From Ophthalmolycus amberensis (Eukaryota; Chordata; Actinopteri; Perciformes; Zoarcidae): a DNA stretch of 64,000 nucleotides. Below the pieces are notes generated by a model. It worked only from the letters and a program-made list of their open reading frames with translations. It was not told where the DNA came from and made no database searches. The position numbers were made by a program, and so were the translations under genes. The first letter of the stretch is position 1; each line of letters opens with the position of its first letter. Below, in pieces: positions 50,727 through 63,945 of the stretch. The stretch is taken from assembly GCA_024529925.1 (NCBI GenBank), contig JAFEUB010001021.1, positions 1,132,501 to 1,196,500 on the forward strand. Direction: 5' to 3'.

Positions 50727-51294
50727 TAGGGCTGTGCAAAAATATCAATATAGTTTTTAAACGATAGTGTATCGATACATACAGAAAATCCTGTTTTAAA
50801 CAGATTTAAAATATCCTTTGAATTGCTGCAAATCCCTGCGTGTGTCAAACAACCTCCTCCTTCACTCCTGTAACGCTAGATGTCGTTGTCTATTTCCTTC
50901 TAAGCTAAGGCCAGTGATAGTTTATTTTATTTCATATGATGTGTATGGCGTCTACTTGTAACTTCAGAGAGGTCAGTGACACAATAAGAAAAGAATACAG
51001 GATGTATTTTATCTTCAAATGAAGTTGTGGCAAGTGTATTTTAGTAAAAAATAGTAGTAGTAGCATTTTACTTAAGTGTGACTATGTGCAATACAAATAC
51101 CTTTTGAGTAGTTTTGATGTAATTTCGCCGCTGAGTTATCAATATTTGATGTACGTATTAGACCAAGTGGTACACAGCAAGATCATTTTCAGCTCTATTT
51201 TCACATTTTCAGAAAGAAAAGGGTTAGTAGTGCAATAACATTGCAATTTGTATCGTATCGCGTATCGTAAGGTGTTTACCAAAACACAGCCCTG
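50727..51294. mobile_element. Non-autonomous hAT-like element with TIRs and target duplication
   Basis: The left end is TAGGGCTGTGCAAAAATATC and the right end in reverse complement is CAGGGCTGTGTTTTGG. Subterminal TATCGATAC and GTATCGTATCG motifs are shared with other fish elements. Flanks are TACAGTAT and TACAGAAC, a 6 of 8 match. 568 bp, no transposase. Confidence 0.75.
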
Positions 51295-51684
51295 TACAGA
51301 ACTTCAGATGTAACAAAAATGAACAAAACCTTGAGCGAGGTTTGGCAGCAGTCATGTTGCATTAATGGACTAAAACATTGCCATTAGCTTTTCATTCTTC
51401 CCAATGTTGTTCTTTTCTGAAAATAAGGATAATATGGCAACATCCCAATACAATCATCATCTCAGAGGTTATTTTAGTGTTCCTGCATTGAATCTACTCT
51501 CTCTGACTCGCATCAAACGCGGCGCTGTTTACAGTCAACATGCCGGAATAAATGGACGTTTTCTAACCTCCTACAGCTTATGGCATTATCACAGACATGG
51601 AGGGATAACTGTGATTTTAGAGAGCATTACTCAGAAAACAAACAGCCTTTATTTCCACAAAAAAAACAACTTGTAAATAATCCA

Positions 51685-51706
51685 ATCACACACACACACA
51701 CACATC
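51685..51706. repeat. (CA)n microsatellite
   Basis: About eleven CA units in the inferred intron 1. Confidence 0.85.
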
Positions 51707-53175
51707 CAACTCCAAATCAAGCAGGCTGCACCACATGGGTTTGCCTGAAGATAGTTTGCTTGATGCTTCAATGCCCTTCCAATCCATCTGTGGTCTGCAT
51801 AAATGTAAACAAAATGTGTTCAATTAGAATATGGTGTGGTACTGTGGCCGTTTCTTCTTCTTGCTTTAGCTACCATTTCATTTTGGCCTGCAGCTATGCA
51901 GTCAGTGCTCAGCTCTTTACAGCGACCTCTTGCCCCGCCAGCTTTAAGTGCTTTCCAGCATTTGCGAGGTTCGGAAGAAAAAGCCTTGATAACAATATGA
52001 ATGAAGCATAAAATGCCCGTTCACAGAGAGTTTATTTCTGGTTTCAGAACACTAGGATGTGACCAAGCAGCAACTAGCAGGCATCTGGAAGGGAGGGGCA
52101 CAGACAAACCCTCCTAAAAGCCTCAGCCTTGTTTAAGAAGCTGCATTATTGATAGTGTAGATCGTCTGTGGGCTGAACTAGTACCAGAGCAAGACAGAGA
52201 CAGAGACAGTGTACCAGTTTGAAGAGACAAAATAGAAAGAGAAACCATGATTTTGACCAAAACAAATGTGATTTATTATTATTAATATGAACCAAAAATA
52301 TACGTATGATTTGGAAAGTGTCAATATCAACTACATTTGTTTACATTATGTTTATTAAATTCTAAACTTAAATTAGGTTCCACTGAACATGGATTTCAAT
52401 CTAAAGTAGATGTGACCTCATGCCGGGTAACGGGAGGGTCAGTGGAGAAAGTAATTCAGCGGATCTCTCCTCTGAACGGAGCTGCACAAAGTAGTGGCTG
52501 CATGTTGTTTTTAATATAATGTACAAATTACAGAGGTCTGTTCAAGTAATTCCCTGCGACTGACTCCCTGAAGCTATTTCTGTGTTCTTACGTATTGGAT
52601 ACATAAAGGTTAATGGAAACCAAAAATGCTTACTTTGCAAACAAACACGCTCTTTGCCAACATGAGCACAACACTGATTGCTTCATTGGCCTCCGTCTTG
52701 CCATTATGTATTCATTAGCAGCCTCTCCTTTATGAAATAGACCTTGCAATGACTGCCTTATATACTGCCGTTGATATTGAACTAGCTTATACTGCCTAAT
52801 ATACTGCCCCTATTAAGCACACACTGGTCTCTCATTCACACCGAGCCTATAGTCCTGTAGCGTTGGTTTATTTTGGCTGTTTGTGAGGCTATCTGTGGTT
52901 GAATTAAAATGGAGATCACAACATAAATGCATTACAACGGAAGCTCAATATAGAGGTCATATTATGGTTATGTTCCGGTCCAAGAAACGACATTAGTAGT
53001 TTAGTAGAAAAGCAGCTTTGTTGCGGTTTTGTGTTAACCTCTTGGCGAGGGTTTCAGAGAAGCAATTGTCCATCTAATCCTCTAAGAGATGACTGTGGCA
53101 TTTTCAACAGCATCCCAGCCTATTAACATCACCTTGGGATTACCTTCACAGCGAGGAGGAGCTGATGGAGATGGT

Positions 53176-53195
53176 GGGGGGGGGGGGGGGGGGGG
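53176..53195. repeat. Poly-G run (20 G)
   Basis: Longest guanine homopolymer in the window, preceded by GATGGAGATGGT and followed by GA-rich sequence. Confidence 0.9.
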
Positions 53196-53469
53196 AGATG
53201 AGGAAGATGAGGAGGAGAACGATGACGAAAATGAAATTTGCGGGCAAGCTGCTCACCGCTCAGACAAAAAAACACGTCTTGTCTGACACGCAGACAAACA
53301 AAAATAGACATAATGCGCACACAGTACAAGAACCCAATCCGGTCAGACGAATATCTCCTTTTAGGCTCGAGTTCCTCATCAATCCCAAGGAGGGAGCGTC
53401 TCCTGTCAAACAACCACATCTATTCCATTCATTCCGATTCCCCACGTTGGCCCATCAGCGGCACAAAAC

Positions 53470-53778
53470 CAGGATTAGTCACCATCCATGCGGCACGATA
53501 ACGAGGCAATTATTTGTCTTTGGGACTTAGCTTTTGCTATATAATGAAATAAGGACTCTCAAGGCAGAAAGTCAGAGTAAATTCCTCAAGGAGGGAGGAC
53601 ACAACATGAGCCTTGTGATGTGCAAAACATTCCCTTCTACAGCATCTCATTATATTGCCAATCAATATTGCAATCAAAAAAAGCCAGAAAAAGATACATG
53701 AAATGTAGAAACTTCCAACCAACTAGCATGACGTTTTGCCATTTTTCCTTTGACGGCAACATAAATGACACACATGCA
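53470..53778. repeat. Direct duplication, copy B
   Basis: Partner of 50406-50720, 3.06 kb away in the same orientation. It differs by scattered substitutions and a short gap near 53655 (CCAATCAATATT against a longer GCCTTTGTTGTTTG in copy A). Its right end is about 20 bp from the CpG-dense patch. Confidence 0.9.
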
Positions 53779-53798
53779 CACATGTCAACACTCCCCTG

Positions 53799-53912
53799 CG
53801 TCTCTCTTTCATCACGCAGTCGACTGTCGCAGAACACACCGGTAAACAGCGCGCACCCTTCATCGGGCGCCGCGACGCGAGACCCTTTACTGAGCAAACC
53901 GGCGTTACCTGC
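53799..53912. promoter_or_regulatory. CpG-dense patch
   Basis: About 16 CpG dinucleotides in 114 bp, against a CpG-poor background. The core is GGGCGCCGCGACGCGAGA. It may be a small unmethylated island, an alternative promoter, or chance. A donor-like CCGCAG|GTAACG occurs on the minus strand at its right border. Confidence 0.4.
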
Positions 53913-54335
53913 GGAGCCAGCCAGAGAGTGAGGAATAATGCAGAGAGGGAAGCTGCCAGCGCTGACCCTATGTTACACCTGTGAGGCTCATGTTTGCCTC
54001 TATAGGCACACTGAGCTCCAAATATGACAGGAAAACATCTGCAATTTAGTTCTTAAAAAGGCATTGCTTTTTAAAGATGAACTAGCGGGATAGATGCTAA
54101 ATGATCCAGAAAATGAGACGCATACATTTAAAAAGTCATAGGTGTGTTAGATGAGAGTACATTTCATTTCATAGAAACAATGCTGAAGGGATTAAAATTG
54201 AACTATAATATATATATATTTTTAGCACACACAGGCACATTATGCACCGTGGAGAAGATGTACTGTAGCAGTGGGTATGATGAGAGGAGTGAGAAGGAGG
54301 AGGGAGAGCAGTTGCACTCTGAAAGAGCCGAGGGA

Positions 54336-54370
54336 GGGGGGGGGGGGGGGGAGAGAGAGAGAGAGAGAGA
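54336..54370. repeat. G16 run joined to (GA)n
   Basis: Guanine homopolymer followed by about ten GA units. Confidence 0.95.
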
Positions 54371-55093
54371 TGGAAGCGGGGAGAGCTCAACAAAAAAGGC
54401 ACAGGCTGCCTTTGTCTATCTTCCAGTCTGTGTATTAGCAAGTAATGAGCTCTTAATTGTGTAGCCCGGGCCATGGAGTCACTGCAGGGGTTGAACAGCA
54501 GTGTGAATGAACTATATATCTGCCAAAAACACTGGGGCAAAGGGAGCGTTAGAGGAACAGAAAGAGAGGGGCACAAGGTGAGCGGGAGACGAAATGAAGG
54601 GACGTGAGATAGAGACACCGCATTAAGGAGAAGGGGTAAAGGGGAAATGACAGGAGCATTACAAGGCAAATGTTTATTCCAACAGAATGCAGATGAGGGG
54701 AAAGAGTGCCAGTGGTCGTTGCCTGTGACTCTTTGTCTCCCTCTTCCATATCTGTCTCCTCTCTCTCTCTTTTTCTCTGTATAATAAAATATCTACTCAA
54801 CTGAATGCTGGCGTCTTTAAAAGGCTAACTTGGACATAGAAGCAACGTGACAGGAAATCTCATGAACGGCGATGAGAAAGGCCACGAGAGTACTTTGTGA
54901 CCAATTTCTTTTTTTCCCGGCTGGTAATCAGTCAGGGCGATGAGTTCACAGCACGGGGAGGTCTCATTTTCTCGTACTCTGTGATAAGCTATTCTCTCTC
55001 CGCTGTGTGAAAGAAAGTGGATGCTTTGGGAGATGTTCATTTGCTGTTGCACGGACCGTATTTTGTTCATCTAAATCCATGTCGACGTGATGA

Positions 55094-55103
55094 CCCCCCC
55101 CCC
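55094..55103. repeat. Poly-C run (10 C)
   Basis: Uninterrupted homopolymer in the inferred intron 1. Confidence 0.9.
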
Positions 55104-55808
55104 ACCCGTTGTGTCTACTGGTTGCCACTTAATTCATCGTCGCTGGTGAGCCTGCTTCATCTGATTTCACTTCCCTTCTGAGAGATGAGCTGTATTACTC
55201 AGAGCCTGAATTATGTTACACTCACTCGCACACAGAGCCCCAGTAATGGCCAAAATGTACTCTCACGCTGCATTGAGAAAAGGCTTCATATGCCCTTAGG
55301 GTTACGAACGCCAACCATTTCCTCCTCACTGCGTAACAGATATCACATGCGGACTCAGAGCTGCAGCGCCTTTAAACCTCTATAGCTTCCGCTGGGTCAT
55401 TGTCACCGTACTAAAGCAGTCTGCACGGCACCGGTAAATACACCAAACCAAATGAAAACAAATGGCCTCCATCTGAAAGCAGTTTCCACTCTTCTGGCTT
55501 GGTTTTGTAAGTATTTTTTATTTCCCCAGTGAGTTTATTTGCATTCATGTGAGTTTGTGGCAAGTTAATTGGGTTTGGTTGAAGACTCAGTGGTGCTGAT
55601 CTGAGCTAACCTGCAAGAGGGTCAGTTCCTTATGTGGTAACGTGTATGTATGCAGACTTACAGCGTGCATGTGCATCCATATGTGACTGAACCTCCAGTA
55701 TGTCTGTCCTTGGATGAATGTGCCTTCCTTCCCCAACTGTCACACTTTTGAGCATCAACAGTTATGCGAGTGTTTACATTTCTCTGTGTCCATATATTTA
55801 TGAGTGTC

Positions 55809-55812
<4 letters not shown>

Positions 55813-55862
<50 letters not shown>
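55813..55862. repeat. (TG)n microsatellite
   Basis: About 25 uninterrupted TG units. Confidence 0.95.
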
Positions 55863-55863
<1 letters not shown>

Positions 55864-56382
55864 CTGGCTGCAGAGGTCAGTCAAGGAGGAATCCATCATA
55901 ATCAGCTGCTGTGCTCTTCCTTCAGGACAGCTCCTGACCCATGGCGGACACGGTGGAGATGAGACTCACATAAGGGTAAAATGTGACGTTTACCACTTTG
56001 ACTGGTTTCTGTAGAAGAGATTTTCATCTCTACCAGGGGCTGCATAGACAACGTGTACAGGGCATCTACAGAAGCATGTAGGTATTGAGGAACCTTTTCT
56101 TGAATTTAGTTTCCAGCGTATGCACGTTTATCGTTTTGGAAATGTCACTTGGGAGATTTAGCAGCACCAGAAAGGTCAGATCACCTGTTTGATGTTGTAC
56201 TGATGGATATTCCATTGTCTGTGTATGTGGGCATGACATATTTGCATTTTGGTAATTTCGTTGTAGTTTAATTCCCTCAATATTATTAGAATTTACTGTC
56301 AAAAAGCAATTCATACCTGAAGTTTGTTTTGATGTGGAGGAAGATTATGTTGTTTTCCTAGTTGTAAAGTTTTATAAAAAGA

Positions 56383-56402
56383 CATATATATATGTATATA
56401 TA

Positions 56403-56478
<76 letters not shown>
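56383..56478. repeat. (AT)n microsatellite with (CA)n tail
   Basis: About 80 bp of AT units with a few interruptions, ending in about six CA units. Confidence 0.95.
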
Positions 56479-56479
<1 letters not shown>

Positions 56480-59400
56480 CCACTTTTGATCTGCAGCATA
56501 GCGCACTGTCAGGACATCAAAAGCCTATGAATGTCATTAGACAAGTCTCCAGAGTGCACTAGCCTTTGAAGTACATTAATACAAAGCTCCATCGGAGTCT
56601 TTGGAAATCCCACCAATCCTTCATGAGGTATCTGGAGTCATTAGGCACAGGAAGGCCGGGCTGACATATCGGCCAGGGCATAAAAGGAATTAGTCAAATC
56701 TAAGGCCTGCAGCTTCTCATTAGAGAAGGCTGCACAGAGACGGACTCAATTACCATCTCTGACACAGTAGACCCGGGCAAGACTAATGGCTTTGGTCCAA
56801 TAATGACCTAAGCCAGGCCAGAACTTCCTGGCCCCCTCCCCTCTCTTCTGCTCTCCCCTGTTGAACATATCTGAGGGTAAAAATGGGTTTTCTGCTTCTC
56901 ATTCCTGAGGAGCAGGGGCCCTCTTTCGTCTTTGTTATTCATTGAACACGTGAAAATAATTAATTTTGTAGCCTAGAGCTTCTGCCAAGCCATGGTTGAC
57001 AGGGAAGCAGAATTAAGGCAATTAACATGGGTTTTGCATTTGATTTTGGCTGCCAAGACTGCCTCTGTAAACAGCAGGCGGGACCAGGTGATTAGTTCCT
57101 GTGAAGATAAGCCTCCCCTGGGGCCCGTCCAAGAGAGGGTTACCCTATATATAGTGTGCATACACACGGCACCGTATACATACACAAACACACACATACA
57201 CACCGACTCTACTAGAGAAGAAAGAGAAAACGCATGGGGAATCAAACAGAGGGCACACTTGAAGAAAGGGGCTGAAAGCTCAAGGGGTGAAGCCTTGTTT
57301 GTGACATAACAGAGGAGGAGTCATGTCTCCTCCGCACATTAACTTCCTGCTTCTGCATCACTTCGCCTCTTCAAATTACCCCTGCCTGCCTTGACCCTTT
57401 TATCATCCAGTTAACACAGAGACTAATTCTTTGGATTCGGCTCCATTAAACGAGCAGCTTTTCAGGTATGTACTAATGGAAAATTCAATATCAATATCAA
57501 GGGGTCTTGGGTCAAAGCTCTGAAATTAATTGTGACAAATAGGCAATTATTTCAAGTCAGCCGAACTGAGATTGATCTTATTTGTTCATTTATGCACTCG
57601 CCTGCAGGAGTAGCCTCAAGTGCATGACAGCTTTTACATCACTAGATTGGAGTTTCACCAGAGAGGTTGCTAAATCACACGTGTGTCCTTGTGAGCGAAC
57701 ACGCAACGTTAGGTGAAGAGAATTCCGTTGGCACCGTCACTTATACTGTATGTCTGGTGCGAAGAGAAGGGCGGGTCACATCAGTCCCTTGTACTTTCTC
57801 TCCACGGACAGGGCTGGATGTCAGTGTAACTGACGGTTTATCGGCCTGCTAGTATCGCTCCGTCATGCCTGGCCATGTCCGTGTGCTCTGACAATGAGCT
57901 CACTGGAATAAGACACATCGTGGCGTGCAAAAATCTCCATGGCACGTCTATGGCATGCAAAGAATCTGTCAAATTACTATCAATAACACACACACCGCTA
58001 TATTACATTCAGAGGGGGAAAGAAAATTCCGTGCACTCTGCATATCACTGAAATGTCACACTCTGCGGCGCCTCAATTATGATTGGGAGTCTCACTTCAG
58101 CAAATTGGGAGTTTCATGAGCCAGCATTTCTCGGACTCTGAGTTTTACCCCTGACCTGTAAAGCAATCCTTAATCCCTGTGTTGTGTAATAGAAGGAGAA
58201 AAAGAGTCTCTGTGATCCTAAAGATGAATCTAATCCTGCAGATAAATGCATCAGCAGCAACGCTGTGCTTCTAAAACTGATTTTACCCACAATGCTATGA
58301 AGACAATTTTGCATATTCATCACACAGGACACTGAATGCTTACGTAATCACGCTTGGCACGCAAAAGAGAGAAACGAGGAAAGACAAATGTCGGTGATTG
58401 CAATCAAAAAGTGTGTCTAGTCAAAATAACCATTTGACTTATGATTAGATGCTTGGAAAATTGCACCCAATTACAGCATCTGTGGGGGGCTGGATTTCAC
58501 CCCACAGAGAGGAGGCCGGAGCGCATGGTCCAGCTGCTGTTTACAGTAGAGACGCTGCGATAATAAATCTACCAAAACTGGTTTACAATTAAAAGGAATT
58601 TAATCCTACTGAAGCAAATACAATTATACAGTGAAGTACACTACTTCTATGGAATATGAAACAATAAAACGAACCAAAAACCCTCGTGCAAAAAAACTCA
58701 TCTTTAGCTCCTCAGCCCGTAAACATCTGTGTCCGCCGAGAGCCACCGCAAGAAGAGAAAAAAATACTTAAAATAAAACCTCCCACATCCGGTTTGAAAC
58801 CCCTCCCCTTTTGTCTATCTCAATTCCTATTGGCTAACTTCCAGGAACCAGGTGCACTCTGTAATCGCCTGTCTAAAAGTCTCTCTGTCCCTACGGTCTT
58901 AATACATTCAATGACTGTCTGTTGTGGCTTAACCCTTCTATGATAAACATTCCATATAAAAGATAAGACTTTGCAACTTTTGGCAAAAGCTTCATGTCTC
59001 AAATTCTCCATCTAGCTACTAATTCTAAAACACTTTATGCTTATCTTAATTATGCATTTCCAAAACACTTATGATTATGACTAATTATGAATTCTTAAAT
59101 ATGAATCATTAAACACTTTTATTATAACTTCTAAACACACAGTTCTACACTCAAATTTCTTACACATCAAAGGCTGGTGGATGGAGTTGGGCCGCTCACT
59201 GGACCGATGAACCTGCCAGAACTGCATCACAATCACAAAACAATGATGCACGAAGCTAAAGGTACGTTTGCACCAACGTTTACTGCTGCATAGTCATCAC
59301 CGCAGGCATTTGGCAGCTGATATGTACAATTGTCCTACGCATGATGATAAAACGTTAGGCAGTATTGAAAATAGACAAGCAAAGAAGTGCAAATCCATCA

Positions 59401-61899
59401 ATCTCTTTTCAAACACCAAACATTACACATTCTACTGTTACTCCTTTGTTTTCCTTAATCTACTCCCATGGAATCAGACAGACGGTACTTGGCAAACCAA
59501 GACATCGTGTTCACGGTAAGATTAGGCGAGGCCGGCAAAGAATACCGGCAGCGGTATTGGTAGACAGCATTGCTCTACAAAGTTTAAATATTTCGACTTT
59601 TTGCAGTTCTCCGGAATTTACAACCAGATGTCACGTAGCTCCCTCACACTGGAAAAAGTTGTTCAAGTTTGCAATAGAATATCAAGAGAAAGTTGCATTT
59701 TGTATCTATATTACTATGAATTACTGGAAAAAGTACATCAAATATTACACAAAATAACCAGTTTTCAGTCTTCTGTCTACAATCCTCATTCCTCTGTGGC
59801 CGATCCAGACTGGAAACTAGCCAAACAGTGAGAGAGCTTTGAGTTGAGTAGAGGATATTGAGTCCATTTTCAGCGGCATAGTCATCTCAGTACCTCAAAT
59901 CAAATCACAGTCATATGAAGAACCAAATCTAGAAAAACACACACACACCACCTATATTCTCACCGGGGTAGAGAAACACACAGAGAACAGGTGTCCCTAA
60001 TGTTATCTGTGTTTTCTCTGTGGGTGTCTGCTGACCTTTAAGGTGGTGTTTGTTTGGTTTGACAGCAGGATGCTGGAATTTCAGCCCAAAATAGCCTGTC
60101 ATTGTCCACGCTGGCTGTGAGACAGAGCACAGCAAATGACGGCGGATCACTGGGGGACAGCGGGGGGGGAGCCAGCTGTCAGCCTGCCAGTGTCCGTCCC
60201 TGTCTGACAGACAGAGAGAGAGCGGGTCGCTCTCCTCTCAGAGGACACCGTAGAGGAAGGTAGAAGAGGGGAATCCAAGGTGACGGGATAAAAAGGAGCA
60301 AATGTGTACAAAATGATCCGTAACTCTAACTGGGTCCCCATGCAAAGTTCAGATCCTCCAAAGTCTGCATTCCAAGACATAGATCACCGTACAGTTTATC
60401 GTCAACTTCAGGGTCAAGCATTTGTAAAAGCTCAAAACCTCAACTCAAGAGACGTCCAGCCCGCTGCTGACAGCTCGTACTCTGCAAGACTTTCAATTTC
60501 AAATGTTCAACACGAATCATGTAAAATAAATCTAAGTAATTGCAGTCTACTGTGAGAGTCTTGCACTATGACCTGCAAAGCAACCTAGGATGGGTTTCTT
60601 CCAGCTATAACATGGAGGCAAGTTAAATTGCCTTGAATCTGGGTATATCCAAAAGCCGAACTGACCTCAAAGTACACAAATAAAAGTTTCCACAGTGATA
60701 GAATGAACATGTTAGCTAGCAGAACATCCTCTGCAGTTATTTGGACTAAACAGCAACAAGAAACAGAATGGGTGTGGCAACTGTAACCATCACGTTCATC
60801 GTGGACTTTCTTTCTGTGGATACAGCTCCTGAGATGGGACACATCTTGAGTTCAGTAGCCTATTTAAAGTGTTTTAAAGTACCTAAAGCTTGTGATTGTT
60901 ATTTAATTCGTATTGAAACAAGATGTTGGTGGTGCACATATTACATAGTGAGGACGAACCAAACGTGGCCAGACTGTCAGGCTGCTGATACATGAGCCTA
61001 CAAACCTTTACTTGTTCTGGGCAGACACATCATCAGTGGAGAGCTTTTGCATCTGATTCTATCGTCTTTCATCAGTAAAGTTACTTGATTTCGATAAAAT
61101 ATACAAACAATGTCACATGTGATCGGTTCCCGCGTTGCAATTCCTCTTCTCTTTCAGTCACAGTTCATTTACATTAACGTTTCCTTTCACTCTGCCCGGA
61201 TGGGATGCTGCAGCTTCAATATCTGGGCATGTACAGTGAGTGACTGTCAATTATTCTAAACTGTAAAACAATAGAATCAGTGAAGGAGAGAGGAGCCGTT
61301 TGAATTGATAAGTGGGACAAATGAAGTCTTGAAGTTCCATCTCTTCTCCAGTAAAACTGCAGTAAGTTTACAATGTTTCTGCCTGACAGTCGACTGTAAA
61401 ACTTGACAGTAAAAGGTAAATCTCCTGTCCTCCAGTACAGTGGGTATGTGTATGTGCACTGTAAAGATACACTGAGAGACTGCAGCAGTCTTAAAAAAAC
61501 AGTCTCTCTCTGGGCTTCCCTCGAAAACAAACGTGTCAGCACATCTGAAGTCACCCTTGCCTTTAGCTATGGCTCTGCAGACAGTTCTAATCAATGTCGA
61601 GCACAAACTGTCCTCGTGGTTACCTCCACTGGGAATAACGAGAGATACCATACAATGTACTCAGCAAACACTATATTAGGTGAAAAGCGAGCATGTCATA
61701 TATTCACAAGTGGACAAAGTGGCTATGTATTCTCAAAACAACTCTCTTCAGTAAATAAGCAGATTCTTCCAAGACGGAGGTTTTAATGTGAGGCGACCAT
61801 CAGAAATTATTACTTTAACAGCTCAGGGATGTTCAAGGAGCAACCTGTTTGTGCACTTTCTGAAGATCAGTTCTGTTTTTGAATAAAGGGTTGGAAATT

Positions 61900-61994
61900 A
61901 ATGCTTTTTTTTAATTTGTTTTTTTTATCCGATTAATCGAAAAAATAATCACCCGATTAATCGATTATTAAAATAATCGTTAGTTGCAGCCCTA
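61900..61994. mobile_element. hAT-like element, right end only
   Basis: Ends AATCGTTAGTTGCAGCCCTA preceded by repeated GATTAATCGA motifs. In reverse complement this is the TAGGGCTGCAACTAACGATT end of a widespread fish hAT family. The other end was not found, so this is a truncated copy; the left limit is approximate. Confidence 0.65.
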
Positions 61995-63941
61995 CTGCGT
62001 AATGTGTTGTTCCATTTGACTGATAAATAATGAAACAGACTCCACCAAATGTATGCTTACAGTAATTAAGGGTCGGTAATTCATTCTGCCCGAATGAAAT
62101 GATTGGACGGGCTTTTTACAGTCACAGAGAGACACAGCTGCAGGGTTTGTTGTCAATATTTCAACAAATATAACAAAATCCTTGCTTTAAAGCCGCTGTG
62201 TTTTATCACACTCTGAAACTTGACTCCAGTCATGTGGCTTCGTTTACCAGCGATGGGAAACCAAAGCCACGCTGGCCCTCCTTAATCCCTGGCCTTCTCT
62301 GTGCGACTGTGGCTGGAAGCATATCAACCATGTCAGCCGGCGCAAACACACAACATTCTCTTTCTCTCTTCCTGTCCCTGTCCTGTTCCAAAGACACGAC
62401 AAAGATAAGCTTGGACGGAGAGGTTTATTGGGCCCAACCGGCCACAGTGCAGAAATACAAAGCATAATAAGCAGGAGACAATGGGATTCTGTCTCCCCGT
62501 TCAAAGGGGGAAATGAGCCGAATAGTCCGTCTCTGGTTCTGAATGAAAGAAATCCGACCACCTGGCCGGTGTGTGTGTGTGTGTGGCCTGGTAACACAGA
62601 GCAGGCAATGGAGCGCACATTTGTGTTGATTGAGGAGATACTTAAGTGGCTATGTCAGGTAGGCTAACTGAGCCGTATAGAGTCAGGGGAGTGTGTACGG
62701 TCTCTTTGCATACAAGACTCTGGAAAAACAAAGTAACGCAGATAGTAGCTTTGATAGTGTTGTCGCAGTTGTGGCGGGCGAGCGGGTGAACTAAGCCCTG
62801 AGCTATTCCGCTTGGAGAGCATCACAGCAACAAGTAAAGCATCAAGGTTTCTTCCAAAACTCCTCACAGAAGCAAGACATGGGCCTGTCAGAGCGCAGTG
62901 TGATTACGTATTCAAGATAAATGGTAGAAAGTACATGTCAGCAGGATGTTAATCCAAATGCACGAGTCATTTGAATGCTTAAACGCATGAAAACAAGCTT
63001 AAACGCACTTCTGCATTGTGTTGGTGCATGTATCAAAAGGGAAGTGGTCCCATTGTACAGAGTGACAGACGAGAACCAGACCAGCTGAACATCTTAAATG
63101 TAATTTCAGGCTGCACAGCCCAATACCATAAATTTGCCTTGTTCGTTACTGGATTGCAACATTCCATCATCAGCGGGTGGCGTGGCAAAATCTTACATGA
63201 CATAATGGCACTGATTTATGTCTTGCAGCGTTGCGTGCGAGTGCAAGGCTGCAGAGCGCAAAACAAAGTCTGTAAGCATCCTCTGAAAGAGAGTTGGCCC
63301 ACAAAAAGTGGTCTTTACTGGATTCAATAACTCATTATTACCACGGGACAGAGGCCGTACGTGTACTGGAACACAGGTTTTGAACACTCTTTTATTTGTT
63401 TTGAGCTAAAGCAAATAAAAGAACTACAACAACCATTTTATCAACCAAAAGCACACCGATATAAAGTTCAAAAAGAAGGCAAACTAGGAGTGACACTTGA
63501 TAAGATTAAACATTGAGGAACTTTCTCAGGCTGTGCATCTAACCCACATATTTCTGGCAAATTGTAAAATGTAATACAGACGGTGAAAGTCTTTTTAGTC
63601 TTGAAATCTGCTTGTGCCAGCTGATACACGATCCTGTGTACTGCACGGCTCATTGAGTATGTAAAGCTACAAAATAATATCTACATCTTGTTGAGTATTA
63701 CAGCCAGAGTCATCGGTAGACTGAACCCGCTGATCTGCAAGGCTCACATATTCCATTAGGTGGTTTTATAATCCAAATTGTGAACTGCAGTAATTTTGGA
63801 CGCTGTTGTGGAAATGTAGTAAATGAATGAATCTGTTGTTGAGTGTTAATGTGAGTTCATTGCTTACAGCATGCATAACGATGTTTGTGACTCCTCGGTT
63901 CCACATGACACTGTGCAGGGGATGAACTGCACTCACATTTG

Positions 63942-63945
<4 letters not shown>

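Noticed and set aside
53820..54000. Possible signal-peptide exon 1 of ldlrad3
   Set aside because: A phase-1 donor and SLAGSA are present, but no in-frame ATG follows the upstream TAA, and the putative peptide is a poor signal sequence.
54169..54669. Minus-strand frame of 166 codons rich in Ser, Leu and Pro
   Set aside because: Translation of G-run, GA microsatellite and purine-rich DNA; no domain and no splice context.
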